The notes under the pieces were generated by a model, which ran no database searches, was not told the DNA's origin, and was given only the letters and a program-made list of their open reading frames with translations. A stretch of DNA of 64,000 nucleotides from Myxococcota bacterium (GTDB lineage: Bacteria; Myxococcota_A; Bradymonadia; UBA7976; UBA1532): the NCBI GenBank assembly GCA_963169045.1, contig CAUJDF010000069.1, positions 1-64,000 on the forward strand, in the 5' to 3' direction. Within the stretch, counting starts at the first letter, position 1; the number at the start of each line of letters is the position of its first letter. The translations under genes and the position numbers were made by a program. Shown here in pieces: positions 8,247 through 16,856 of the stretch.

Positions 8247-8996
8247 ATGTGCCTGATGGTGGTCATGCGGCGGGTCCACCCCGCCTTCCCGGTGGTGCTC
8301 GCCGCCAACCGCGACGAGGCCTACGCGCGGCCCACGGCGCCGCCCGCCGCGCTCTGGCCGGGGGTGGCCGGCGGCCGCGACCTGCTCGCCGGCGGGACGT
8401 GGCTCGGCGTGCGCCGCGACGGCTTCTTCGCCGGCCTGACGAACCATCGCCAGCGGAGCATGGATCCCACCCGGCGCTCGCGGGGCGAGATCGTCACCGG
8501 CCTGCTTGAGGCGCCGGACCCCGTGGCGTGGATCGCGTCGATCGACCCCGCCGACTTCAACCCGTTCAACGCGCTGTTCGGCGACGCGGGCGACCTGCGC
8601 GTGGCCTACGGTCGCCGCGACGGCCTGCGGCTCGACGTCGTGCCCGACGGCGTCCACGCGCTGCCGACGGACGTGCTCGACGCGCCCGGCGTCTTCAAGG
8701 TCGGGCGCTCGGTGGCGCTCGCGTCGGCGGTGGCGACGCGGCCCTGGCCGGCGCTGGGGGACGCGCTGCGCGCCGTGCTCGCCGACCACGTGGAGCCGGC
8801 GGAGACACCCGCGGACTCGCCGTTCCCGCCCGAGATCACGCGCAAGCTCGAGGCGATCTGCATCCACACGCCGATCTACGGGACGCGCTCGTCGACGCTG
8901 CTGGCGCTCGCGCCGGGCCGCGTCGCCCACTACCTGCACGCCGAGGGGCCGCCGTGCACGGCGCCCTTCGCCGATTTCACGTCACTGCTCGGGTAG
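8247..8996 (+). CDS. NRDE (TANGO2-like) family protein
   Basis: This 249-residue protein shows the family-defining AANRDE motif near residue 17. It has Cys at position 2, as in the proposed N-terminal-nucleophile relatives, and later conserved FNALFGD and YGTRSS segments. TANGO2 relatives have been linked to haem or metabolite handling; the biochemical role here is unknown. The ATG at 8247 is only about ten bases after a possible extended -10 (TGCTAACCT), so the leader may be very short. Its last 15 bp overlap the convergent Uma2 gene. Confidence 0.85.
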   Translation: MCLMVVMRRVHPAFPVVLAANRDEAYARPTAPPAALWPGVAGGRDLLAGGTWLGVRRDGFFAGLTNHRQRSMDPTRRSRGEIVTGLLEAPDPVAWIASIDPADFNPFNALFGDAGDLRVAYGRRDGLRLDVVPDGVHALPTDVLDAPGVFKVGRSVALASAVATRPWPALGDALRAVLADHVEPAETPADSPFPPEITRKLEAICIHTPIYGTRSSTLLALAPGRVAHYLHAEGPPCTAPFADFTSLLG

Positions 8997-9572
8997 GGGC
9001 TCCCGGCCGAGGAGGAGGCCGACGTCGAGCTGAATCGCGTCGAAGGGCTCGGCGCGGACGACCTCGCCGGCGGACGCGCGCAGCGCGACGAGGTAGCCGT
9101 CGGCCGTCCAGCGGTAGACGGTGAGGACCGCGCGCTCGTGGTCGACGATCCAGTAGTGGCCAACGCCGGCGCGGTGGTAGACGCGGAACTTGTCGTGCTC
9201 GTCCCGGGCCGCGGTCGAGGGGGAGAGCACCTCGCAGACCCAGTCGGGGCGGATCGTCACGGGGCGCCCGGTCGGGCGATCCGGCACCCGCTCGCGCCGC
9301 CAGCCGGCGATGTCGGGCCGGAACACGTCGTGCGGCCCGAGCTCGATGTCGACCTCCGTCCCGAGCCACCAGCCACCCGGACCGCGGCGCCCGAACTGGA
9401 AGGGCGACTTCAGCTCACCGACGATCGCGCTCTGCGCGTCCGCGTGCTCGAACGAAGGCGCGGCCTTCTCGACGATCTCCCCGCCGAGCACTTCGCACCG
9501 GGCGTCGCCTCCGAGCGCGGCGAGGTCGGCGAACGTGGCCAGTCGGCGTGCGGCGTTTCCCATGCCGACCAT
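8982..9572 (-). CDS. Uma2 family restriction-endonuclease-like protein (DUF820)
   Basis: The product has 196 residues. It has the Uma2/DUF820 fold signature: a nuclease-like core with FRPDIAGWRRE, then VCEVLSPSTAARDEHDK and GVGHYWIVD. These supply the PD-(D/E)XK-type acidic and lysine residues. The family is abundant in cyanobacteria and myxobacteria and its role is unsettled, although the fold suggests a nuclease. ATG 9572 is the first start; another ATG lies at 9563. There is no clear ribosome binding site. Confidence 0.88.
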   Translation of the reverse strand: MVGMGNAARRLATFADLAALGGDARCEVLGGEIVEKAAPSFEHADAQSAIVGELKSPFQFGRRGPGGWWLGTEVDIELGPHDVFRPDIAGWRRERVPDRPTGRPVTIRPDWVCEVLSPSTAARDEHDKFRVYHRAGVGHYWIVDHERAVLTVYRWTADGYLVALRASAGEVVRAEPFDAIQLDVGLLLGREPLPEQ

Positions 9573-9644
9573 GTTCGCCGCGGCCCGGGGGAGCGTCAAC
9601 GGGCCGCTTGCCTTCGCGCCCGCGCGAAACGACACTGCGCCGCG

Positions 9645-10541
9645 ATGGCCGATTTCCCGAGCCGCGTCGCGCACCTCCCCGTCCTCGGCCTCGGCGTCTC
9701 GACCGAGTACGGCGCCGGCGACGCCCGCCACGCGCTCGACGTGCCCGCGCTGCGCGACCGCTGCCCGCAGTACGCCGGCTTCCTCGAGGTCGGCGTCGAG
9801 ACGGCGAAGGGCCTCGACGCCCACGCCCGCGCCTGGGCCGCCCGCGGCCTGCCGACGACCTACCACTTCCTCGACGTGAACCTCGACGAGCCCGAGGACC
9901 TCGACCCGGCGTGGCTCGACGAGGTGCGCGCGCTCGCCGCCGTCCTGCGCCCCGCGTGGATGTGCGGCGACGCCGGCCTCTGGCACTTCGGCCCGCGCGA
10001 CCGCGGCCACATGCTGCTGCTGCCGCCCGTCCTCAGCGATGAGCAGGCGACGGGCATGGCCCAGGGCATCCACGCCCTGCGCGCCGCCACCGGCTACGAG
10101 GTGCTGCCCGAGAACCCGCCGGGCGCCGTGTACCTCGGTGATCTGCATCTCCTCGATTTCTATGCGCTTTTGTGCGAACGCGGCGACACGGGGATGCTGC
10201 TCGACGCCGCGCACCTCGCCATCTACCAGCGCGCGCTGGGCCACGGCGCGCTCACCGCGCTCGACGGCTTCCCGCTCGACCGCGTCGTCGAGATCCACGT
10301 CGCCGGCGGCGCCGAGCGCCACGTCGACGGCTATGGCTTCGTCGAGGACGACCACACGCCCGACGTGCTGCCCGACACGTGGCGCATCCTCGAGCACGTG
10401 GCGCCGCGCGCGCCGAACCTGCGCGCCGTCGTCTTCGAGTGCGAGCGCAACGCGCTCGAGGCCTGTCTCCCCGGCTTCGGGCGCATCGCCGCCGCCCTGG
10501 CCGCCACGCCGTTCGGCCGCGCCGCGGGGCTCGCGCCGTGA
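9645..10541 (+). CDS. DUF692 family protein, MNIO-type iron oxidase
   Basis: This 298-residue TIM-barrel protein belongs to DUF692, now called multinuclear non-heme iron-dependent oxidases (MNIO). MbnB and TglH are characterised members and modify cysteine in peptide natural products. Probable metal ligands are visible: TYHFLDVN, PENPPG, LLDAAHLAIY, EIHVAGG and FECERN. It overlaps the next gene by GTGA (10538-10541), as MNIO enzymes commonly do with their partner proteins. I find no precursor peptide between 9573 and 9644 or immediately downstream, so the substrate is unknown. It may lie elsewhere in the genome. Confidence 0.88.
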   Translation: MADFPSRVAHLPVLGLGVSTEYGAGDARHALDVPALRDRCPQYAGFLEVGVETAKGLDAHARAWAARGLPTTYHFLDVNLDEPEDLDPAWLDEVRALAAVLRPAWMCGDAGLWHFGPRDRGHMLLLPPVLSDEQATGMAQGIHALRAATGYEVLPENPPGAVYLGDLHLLDFYALLCERGDTGMLLDAAHLAIYQRALGHGALTALDGFPLDRVVEIHVAGGAERHVDGYGFVEDDHTPDVLPDTWRILEHVAPRAPNLRAVVFECERNALEACLPGFGRIAAALAATPFGRAAGLAP

Positions 10542-11320
10542 GCGCCGTCGCCCTGCAGCGCGTCGCCGTCCGCATGCTCTTCGACGCCGCCTTCGCCGAC
10601 GCCGTGTACCGCGACGCCGACGCCGCGCTCGCCGGCGTGCCGCTCACCGCCGCCGAGCGCGGCTGGCTCCGCCGCCCCGACCGACGCGCCTGGGGCGCCG
10701 ATCCGCTGCGCCGCTGGCGCGCGCTCACCGGCCTGCTCGAGGAGTACCCGGTCACCGGCGCGCTCGTGCACCGGCGGCACGGCGATCTCGCCACGCTCGA
10801 CGCGTTCTTCTCGTCGCCGGCGTTCCACGCGTGCATCCAGTCGCGGGGCTCGCTGGCGCTCTGCTTCGGCGACTTCGCGGCCGGCCACGCCGATCCGCGC
10901 GCGCGCGCCGCCGCCCGCCTCGAGCGCGCCGTCGCCCGCGTCCGCCGCCCGCGCCCCGCCGCCGGCGAGCTCGTCGCCGCCGCCGAGGGCGTCACCGTCC
11001 CCGCCGGCGCGCTCGCGATGTACGAGGCGCTGGCGCCCCGCGTCCCGGGCGTGGAGGCGGTCGTCGACCCGCGCGCGCTCCCGCCTGCGCTCCCGAGCAT
11101 CGGCCCCGGCGAGGAGCACCTCGTCGCCGAGCGGACACCCGACGGCGGTGTCGGCCTCGGCGAGGCGAGCGCGCCGCTCGTGGCGCTGCTCGAGGCGGCC
11201 CGCGAAGGCGCGCGCCGCGAGGACCTCTTGGCGCTGGCGCGCCGCCACGGCTGCGACGCCGGCGAGGACGCCGAGGTCGTCGACGGCCTCATCGAAGAAG
11301 GGCTCTTGCGCAGGTCATGA
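10538..11320 (+). CDS. Probable MNIO partner protein with RRE-like C-terminal domain
   Basis: The product has 260 residues and no family I can name with certainty. It starts at GTG 10538, overlapping the MNIO stop. The N-terminal half is helical (LLEEYPVTGALVHR, then FFSSPAFHACIQSRG). The last 55 residues (about 205-260) read like a PqqD/RRE winged helix: APLVALLEAAREGA, then DLLALARRHGCDAG and a closing VDGLIEEGLLRR. Partner proteins such as MbnC and TglI are needed for precursor recognition in characterised MNIO systems, so I infer the same role. It is also coupled to the downstream pseudouridine synthase gene by ATGA. Confidence 0.65.
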   Translation: MSAVALQRVAVRMLFDAAFADAVYRDADAALAGVPLTAAERGWLRRPDRRAWGADPLRRWRALTGLLEEYPVTGALVHRRHGDLATLDAFFSSPAFHACIQSRGSLALCFGDFAAGHADPRARAAARLERAVARVRRPRPAAGELVAAAEGVTVPAGALAMYEALAPRVPGVEAVVDPRALPPALPSIGPGEEHLVAERTPDGGVGLGEASAPLVALLEAAREGARREDLLALARRHGCDAGEDAEVVDGLIEEGLLRRS

Positions 11321-12027
11321 GCGTTCGCCTCGACAAGCTGGTCTCGGAGCGCACGGGCCTCGCCCGCTCGCAGGCGCAGAAGCTGGTCCGCTGGGGCCGC
11401 GTGGCGGTGGGCGGCGCGGAGGTCCGCGATCCGGCCGCGAAGGTCGCCGAGGACGCGACGCTCGTCGTCGACGGCGACACCTACGAGGCGCCGCCGGCCA
11501 TCCTCGTGCACCACAAGCCGGTCGACGTCCACTCGACGATGGACGACCCGTGGGGCCGCGCGAACCTGAGCGACGTCGTGCCCGAGGTGTGGCGCGACCT
11601 CTTCCACCCGGTCGGCCGCCTCGACGCCGACACCTCGGGCCTGCTGCTCTTCAGCGCCGACGGCGGCTTCACCCAGTGGATGCTGCACCCGCGCCGCGCC
11701 ATCGAGCGCGAGTACGTGGCCACCGTCGAGGGGGCGCCCGGGCAGGCCCTGATCGACGCGCTCGCCGCCGGCGTCGCGACCGAGGAGGGCACCTTCACCG
11801 CCCGCGTGGTCGACGTCGACGGCCCCCACGTCCGCCTCGTCGTCACCGAGGGCAAGCACCGCATGGTGCGCCGCATGCTCGCCAACGCCGGGCACCCCGT
11901 GGCCGCGCTGCGCCGCGAGCGCTTCGGCGGCTTCCGTCTCGGCGATCTCGCCGAGGGCGAGATCCGCCCCGCCACCGCCGAGGAGCTGGCCTGGGTCGCC
12001 GAGTCCCGCGCGAAGAAGAAGACCTGA
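11317..12027 (+). CDS. RsuA-family pseudouridine synthase
   Basis: This 236-residue protein starts with an S4 RNA-binding domain (RLDKLVSERTGL, residues 4-15). It has the RsuA/RluB/E/F catalytic motif GRLDADTSGLLLFS near residue 105 with its nucleophilic aspartate. A GKHRMVRRMLANAGHPV segment completes the signature. It should isomerise a specific uridine in 16S or 23S rRNA. ATG 11317 overlaps the preceding stop by 4 bp. Which rRNA site it modifies cannot be told from sequence alone, so I give no symbol. Confidence 0.93.
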   Translation: MSVRLDKLVSERTGLARSQAQKLVRWGRVAVGGAEVRDPAAKVAEDATLVVDGDTYEAPPAILVHHKPVDVHSTMDDPWGRANLSDVVPEVWRDLFHPVGRLDADTSGLLLFSADGGFTQWMLHPRRAIEREYVATVEGAPGQALIDALAAGVATEEGTFTARVVDVDGPHVRLVVTEGKHRMVRRMLANAGHPVAALRRERFGGFRLGDLAEGEIRPATAEELAWVAESRAKKKT

Positions 12028-12037
12028 ACGGCGCGCC

Positions 12038-12571
12038 GTGGGTCCGCTGTGGAGACTCGCGCTCGCGCTCGCCCTGCCGGGGTGCGCCGCCGGCTGGCGG
12101 GTCGGCGCCGGGCCGACGCTGGACGAGCGCGGGCTCGCCGGCGCGCACGTGACGCTCGGCGGCAGCTTCGGCCTCACCGCCGACGACCGCGCGGCCGCGC
12201 AGGAGTTCGTCGCGCTTTCGGGCGGCGGGCGCCTCGGCCCCGCGTCGCCGACGGCGGGCGTGATGGCCGGCCTCGAGTACCTGAGCCAGGGCGCCGCCGT
12301 CGGCGACGCGACGTGGCGCCTCGGCCTGCACGCGCGCCTGCACGCCGCCGCCGACGGCGACGCGCTCGGCGGCGGCGGCCTGCACGCCGCCTTCCTCTTC
12401 ACGAACGACGTCGACGGCGGCACGTTCCGCAACTTCGGCGGCGAGCTCGCGGCGTCGGCGGGCGTCGCGCCCGGTGGCGGCCACGCGGTCCGCGGCCTGC
12501 TCGCCCTGGCGCTCGTCTACGAGACCAACCTCTTCGTCGACTTCGACGACCTGCTGCCGGAGAAGCACTGA
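12038..12571 (+). CDS. Hypothetical lipoprotein or secreted protein
   Basis: This 177-residue product starts at GTG 12038, ten bases after the RsuA-type gene. The N-terminus LWRLALALALPGC looks like a short lipoprotein signal with Cys 16. The rest alternates Gly-rich strands (GLEYLSQGAAVGD, LHAAFLF, LALALVYETNLFVDFDD) as in small outer-membrane beta-barrels. I do not recognise the family. It precedes the NUDIX gene by two bases and is likely co-transcribed. Confidence 0.6.
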   Translation: MGPLWRLALALALPGCAAGWRVGAGPTLDERGLAGAHVTLGGSFGLTADDRAAAQEFVALSGGGRLGPASPTAGVMAGLEYLSQGAAVGDATWRLGLHARLHAAADGDALGGGGLHAAFLFTNDVDGGTFRNFGGELAASAGVAPGGGHAVRGLLALALVYETNLFVDFDDLLPEKH

Positions 12572-12573
12572 GC

Positions 12574-13134
12574 ATGAGCGACGACTCCCTGCGCTGGACG
12601 CTCGTCGCGCGCCAGCCGCCCGTGGACTTCGACGTCTTCGGCGTCGAGCGCCGGCGCGCGCGGCACCCGACCACCGGCGTGGAGCGCACCTTCAGCGTCA
12701 TCCGCTGCCGCGACTGGGTGACCGTCATCGCGCTCACGCCCGACGACGAGGTGCTGCTGGTGCGGCAGTTCCGGCACGGGGTCGAGCGCGTCACGCTGGA
12801 GACGCCCGGCGGCATCGTCGACGAGGGCGAGGCGCCGCTCGCGGCCGCCGCCCGCGAGCTGCGCGAGGAGACGGGCCACGTCGCCGACCGCTACGTCCTG
12901 CTCGGCGCCGTCGAGCCCAACCCGGCGCTCCAGGACAACCGCTGCCACGTCGTCCTCGCCCTCGACGCCCGCCCCGCCGGTGATCCGACCCCGGACGAGG
13001 GCGAGGCCCTCGCCGTCGAGCGCCGCCCGCTCGCCGCCATCCCCGCCGCCGTCGCCGCCGGGGAGATCGGCCACGCCCTCGTCGTCGCCGCCTTCCTCTT
13101 CCTCGTCCAGCGCACCGGCGGCTGGCGCCGCTGA
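12574..13134 (+). CDS. NUDIX hydrolase (ADP-ribose pyrophosphatase-like)
   Basis: This 186-residue protein has a complete NUDIX box: GGIVDEGEA at about residue 73, leading into AARELREETGH with the metal-binding REXXEE residues. The N-terminal strand layout (FSVIRCRDWVTVIALTP, then VLLVRQFRHGVER) matches NudF-type enzymes that split ADP-ribose or related nucleotide sugars. ATG 12574 follows the previous stop by two bases. It is cytosolic housekeeping; the exact substrate is not fixed by the sequence. Confidence 0.9.
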   Translation: MSDDSLRWTLVARQPPVDFDVFGVERRRARHPTTGVERTFSVIRCRDWVTVIALTPDDEVLLVRQFRHGVERVTLETPGGIVDEGEAPLAAAARELREETGHVADRYVLLGAVEPNPALQDNRCHVVLALDARPAGDPTPDEGEALAVERRPLAAIPAAVAAGEIGHALVVAAFLFLVQRTGGWRR

Positions 13135-13196
13135 CGGCGATGTCACCGCACTTGCAGGGATTCATTGAAGAATCCCGCGAGGATGGAGGCGTCGTC

Positions 13197-14054
13197 ATGG
13201 CCGAGGAGAAGAGGGAGTTCCCGCCGCAGTCGCAGTCGCTCCCGGGCAGCGAGGAGGCGATGACACCAGAGCCGCGCTTCGACGCGCCCTGGTACAAGGC
13301 CGCCGGCAAGCTGAAGGGCAGGGTGGCGATCATCACCGGCGGCGACAGCGGCATCGGCCGCGCGGTGGCCGTGCTCTACGCGCGCGAAGGCGCCGACGTG
13401 GCCATCGCCTATCTGAACGAGCACGAAGACGCACAGAAGACGAAGGCGATGGTCGAGAAGGAGGGCCGCCGCTGCCTGACCTTCGCCGGCGACGTCGGTC
13501 AGAAGAAGTTCTGCCAGGACGTGGTCCAGAAGACGGTGGAGACGCTCGGCCGCCTCGACATCCTGGTGAACAACGCCGCGATCCAGGTGGAGCAGGCGCA
13601 CCTCGAGGAGATCTCCGAGCAGCAGCTCGAGCGCACCTTCCGCACCAACATCTACTCGTACTTCTTCATGGCCCAGGCGGCCCTGCGGCACCTGAAGGAG
13701 GGGGCGTCGATCATCAACACGACGTCGGTGAACTCGTTCAAGGGCCACAAGACGCTGATCGACTACACGTCGACCAAGGGCGCGATCACTGCCTTCACGC
13801 GCGCGTTGGCGCTGAACCTGGTCGAGAAGGGCATCCGGGTGAACAACGTCGCCCCGGGGCCGGTGTGGACGCCGCTCATCCCCGCGTCGTTCGACGAGGA
13901 CCACGTGGAGCGTTTCGGCGCGAACGCGCCGATGGGGCGCGCCGCGCAGCCGGACGAGATCGCGCCCTGCTACGTCTTCCTCGCGGCGCACGACTCGATC
14001 TTCCTGACCGGACAGACGCTCCACCCGAACGGCGGCTACGTGGTCGGGGCGTAG
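13197..14054 (+). CDS. SDR family NAD(P)-dependent oxidoreductase (YghA/YhdF-like)
   Basis: This 285-residue short-chain dehydrogenase has the cofactor-binding TGGDSGIGRAVA motif near residue 47 and the NNAA motif. The catalytic Ser, Tyr and Lys appear as TTSVNSF and DYTSTKG. The long N-terminal extension ending in WYKAAGKLKGR is typical of the general-stress SDRs related to YghA. GGAGG eight bases upstream supports ATG 13197 over the earlier in-frame GTG region. The substrate is unknown. It follows the NUDIX gene by 62 bp. Confidence 0.92.
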   Translation: MAEEKREFPPQSQSLPGSEEAMTPEPRFDAPWYKAAGKLKGRVAIITGGDSGIGRAVAVLYAREGADVAIAYLNEHEDAQKTKAMVEKEGRRCLTFAGDVGQKKFCQDVVQKTVETLGRLDILVNNAAIQVEQAHLEEISEQQLERTFRTNIYSYFFMAQAALRHLKEGASIINTTSVNSFKGHKTLIDYTSTKGAITAFTRALALNLVEKGIRVNNVAPGPVWTPLIPASFDEDHVERFGANAPMGRAAQPDEIAPCYVFLAAHDSIFLTGQTLHPNGGYVVGA

Positions 14055-14100
14055 CGCGCGCCGGGTGACTTGCGGCGGCGGCGATGGCACGCTGCCGCCG

Positions 14101-15396
14101 ATGTCGCTCCTGCTGGCCGCGGCGCTCACGATCGCCGTCCCCTTCGAGAAGCTCACGCTCGACAACGGGCTGGTGGTCATCCTGCACGAGGACCGCCGCG
14201 TGCCGCTCGTCGCCGTCGACGTCACCTACGCGGTGGGCTCCGCCGACGAGCCGCCGGGGCGTACCGGGTTCGCCCACCTGTTCGAGCACCTCATGTTCAT
14301 GGGCACGGCGCGGGCGCCCCGCGGCGCGTTCGACGCCTGGATGGAGGCCGAGGGCGCCTGGTCCAACGCGTGGACGAGCGAGGACGCGACCGAGTACCTC
14401 TCCGTCGGCCCGTCGCACGCGCTGCCGCTGCTGTTGTGGCTCGAAGCGGACCGCATGCAGGCCCTCGGCGGCCAGATCGACCGGCAGAAGCTCGACGTGC
14501 AGCGCGACGTGGTCCGCAACGAGCGGCGCGAGGCCGCCGAGAACACGCCCTTCGGCGTGGTCGACCTCGAGTTGCCGGCGCTGCTCTGGCCGCCCGGCCA
14601 CCCGTACCACCACCCCGTCATCGGCTCCCACGAGGATCTGCAGGCGGCCACCGTCGAAGACGTGCGAGCGTTCTTCGCGCGGTGGTACGTGCCGAACAAC
14701 GCCTCGCTGGTGATCGCCGGCGACTTCGATGCCGAGGCCGTGAAGCCCCTGCTGCGCCGCTACTTCGGGGCGGTGCCCCGCGGCGCCGATCCGCGCGACG
14801 GGGCCGCCCCGCCCCCGCCCCGACCGGCGCCGCCCGCGCCGCAGCCGCTGGTGCTGCGGGACCGCGTCGACGCGCCGCGCGTGGTGCTGGCGTGGCGCAG
14901 CCCGGCGGCGTTCGCTCCCGGCGACGCCGAGATGGCCGTCGTCGCCGACCTGCTCACCGACGAGCGCACCGGCCGCCTGTACGAGACGCTGGTCGCCCGC
15001 ACGCAGATCGCGCGCGACGTGGGCGCCGTCCATCGGCCGCTCCGGCGCGGATCGCAGTTCGTCCTCTGGGCCGAGCCGACGGAGCAGGTCACGCCCGACG
15101 TGCTCGAGGCGGCCCTGCGCGACGCGCTCGCCGAGGCCATTCACGCCTTCGAGGAGGACGAGGTCGCGCGCGCGCGCGCCCGCACCGAGCGCCTCTTCGT
15201 CGAGGAGCTGCAGTCCCTTCGCAACCGCGCGGGATTGTTGAACTTCTACCAGCTCGTCGCCGCCGACCCCGGCGCGCTGGAGCGCGACCTCGCCCGCTAT
15301 CGCGACGTGACGCTCGAGCGCGTGCGCGCCGTCGCCCGCGATGTGCTGCGCCCCGAGGACGCGGTCCGCCTGCGCGTCGTGCCGGCCGATCCGTGA
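14101..15396 (+). CDS. M16 family zinc metallopeptidase (catalytic subunit)
   Basis: This 431-residue protein begins with a short hydrophobic stretch (SLLLAAALTIAVP) that may be a secretion signal. The inverted zinc motif HLFEH lies at about residue 62, in GFAHLFEHLMFMGT, with the downstream glutamate region NERREAAENTPFG. M16 peptidases work as two half-clam domains that cut small peptides. The second half is the next gene, coupled by GTGA (15393-15396). ATG 14101 fits the signal; an in-frame upstream GTG at 14065 would only add a Gly/Thr-rich tail. It is probably a periplasmic heterodimer. Confidence 0.92.
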   Translation: MSLLLAAALTIAVPFEKLTLDNGLVVILHEDRRVPLVAVDVTYAVGSADEPPGRTGFAHLFEHLMFMGTARAPRGAFDAWMEAEGAWSNAWTSEDATEYLSVGPSHALPLLLWLEADRMQALGGQIDRQKLDVQRDVVRNERREAAENTPFGVVDLELPALLWPPGHPYHHPVIGSHEDLQAATVEDVRAFFARWYVPNNASLVIAGDFDAEAVKPLLRRYFGAVPRGADPRDGAAPPPPRPAPPAPQPLVLRDRVDAPRVVLAWRSPAAFAPGDAEMAVVADLLTDERTGRLYETLVARTQIARDVGAVHRPLRRGSQFVLWAEPTEQVTPDVLEAALRDALAEAIHAFEEDEVARARARTERLFVEELQSLRNRAGLLNFYQLVAADPGALERDLARYRDVTLERVRAVARDVLRPEDAVRLRVVPADP

Positions 15397-16856
15397 AGAC
15401 GACGGGGCTGCTCGCCCTCCTGCTGCTGTCGGCCTGCGGCTCGACGCCGCCGGTCCCCCCCGCGCCGCCGCCGCCGGCGCCCCCGACCGCGCCCGCGGTG
15501 GACGCCCTGGGCGCGCGGCCGGCGCTCGCGGCCCCGCGGCCCTTCACCCCGCCGGTGCCCACGCTCGTCTCCGTGCCGGGGGCGCCGCCGGTCTGGCTGC
15601 TCGAGCGCCCCGGGCTGCCGCTGGTCGTCGTGCACGTGGTGGTGCCCTACGGATCGGCCGCCGATCCGCCGGGCAAGGGCGGCCTCGCGGCGCTCACCGC
15701 CGAGATGATGGAGAAGGGCGCCGGGCGGCGCGCCTCGATGGCGTTCTCGCTCGAGGTGCAGCGCCTCGGCGCGGCGCTGTCGGTGTCCGCGGGGCGCGAT
15801 CAGGGCGACGCGCGGCTCGCGGTGCTCAAGCCGCGCCTCGAGCCCGCGCTGGCGCTCCTCGCCGACGTGGTGGCGCGGCCGCGCTTCGAAGCGGCGGAGT
15901 GGGACCGCATGCGGCCGCAGTGGATCACGTCCCTGCGCGCCGGCGCCTTCGAGCCGTCGATGGCGGGGGCCCTGGCCGCGGACCTCGCGCTCTTCGGGCC
16001 GACCCATCCCTACGGCCACCCCGTCGACGGCACCCCGGCCAGCGTGGAGCGCCTCACCGTCGACGACGTCCGCCGCTTCCACCGCACCCACTGGCGGCGC
16101 GACCGCGCAACCGTGATCGTCGCCGGCGACCTCACCGCCGCCGAGGTCCGCGCGCTGTTCACGCGGCGTTTCCTCGAGTGGGGCGCGGTGGGGCCGCCGC
16201 CGCCGGTCCCGGCCCCGTCCGCCGTCGACTCGCGGCCGCGTGCGGTCGCGGTGGCGCGGCCCGGGGCGCCGCAGACGCTCCTGCTGGCGGTGGCGCAGGG
16301 CTCGCCCGCCGCCGACGAGGACCGGGCCGCGCTCGAGCTCGCCAACCAGGTGCTCGGCGGCATGTTCACCTCGCGCCTCAACCAGAAGCTGCGCGAGGAG
16401 AAGGGCTACAGCTACGGCGCGACCTCGGCGCTGCCGTTCCAGCGCGGGCCCTACCGCGTGACCGCGCAGGCCTCGGTGGAGGCGCGGGCGACCGCCGCGG
16501 CCATCGTCGACCTGCGCGCGGAGCTCTCGCGGTTCTCGGCGACGGGGCCGGACGAAGCGGAGCTCGAGAAGGCTCGCGCCACCGCCCGCGCCATCGACGT
16601 CGAGACCTACGAGGCGGTCGACGAGGCCGCCGACCGCCTCGCGATGCTCGCTTCGCTCGGCCTCCCGCGGGACTTCGACGCCGAGGTGGCGCGGCGCCGC
16701 GAGGCCGTCACCCTCGACGACGTGCGCCGCGTGGCGACGACGCTGGCGCTCGCCGAAGCGACGCTCGTCGCCGTCGGAGACCCCGCGGTTGTCGAGCCGG
16801 CCCTGCGCGCCGCCGGCTTCCGCGACTTCGACCGGGTCGCCGCCGCCGAACGCTGA
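15393..16856 (+). CDS. M16-like lipoprotein, non-catalytic partner subunit
   Basis: This 487-residue protein has a lipoprotein signal (LLALLLLSAC, Cys 14) and a Pro/Ala-rich tether of about 40 residues, then an M16 fold. The HXXEH zinc motif is absent: the equivalent place reads GGLAALTAEMMEKGA. The substrate-binding Arg/Tyr region is intact (LREEKGYSYGATS, near residue 335). This matches the inactive partner of two-chain M16 peptidases. GTG 15393 overlaps the previous stop. Its own stop is directly followed, with no gap, by the stop of the convergent lipoprotein gene at 16857. Confidence 0.9.
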   Translation: MKTTGLLALLLLSACGSTPPVPPAPPPPAPPTAPAVDALGARPALAAPRPFTPPVPTLVSVPGAPPVWLLERPGLPLVVVHVVVPYGSAADPPGKGGLAALTAEMMEKGAGRRASMAFSLEVQRLGAALSVSAGRDQGDARLAVLKPRLEPALALLADVVARPRFEAAEWDRMRPQWITSLRAGAFEPSMAGALAADLALFGPTHPYGHPVDGTPASVERLTVDDVRRFHRTHWRRDRATVIVAGDLTAAEVRALFTRRFLEWGAVGPPPPVPAPSAVDSRPRAVAVARPGAPQTLLLAVAQGSPAADEDRAALELANQVLGGMFTSRLNQKLREEKGYSYGATSALPFQRGPYRVTAQASVEARATAAAIVDLRAELSRFSATGPDEAELEKARATARAIDVETYEAVDEAADRLAMLASLGLPRDFDAEVARRREAVTLDDVRRVATTLALAEATLVAVGDPAVVEPALRAAGFRDFDRVAAAER

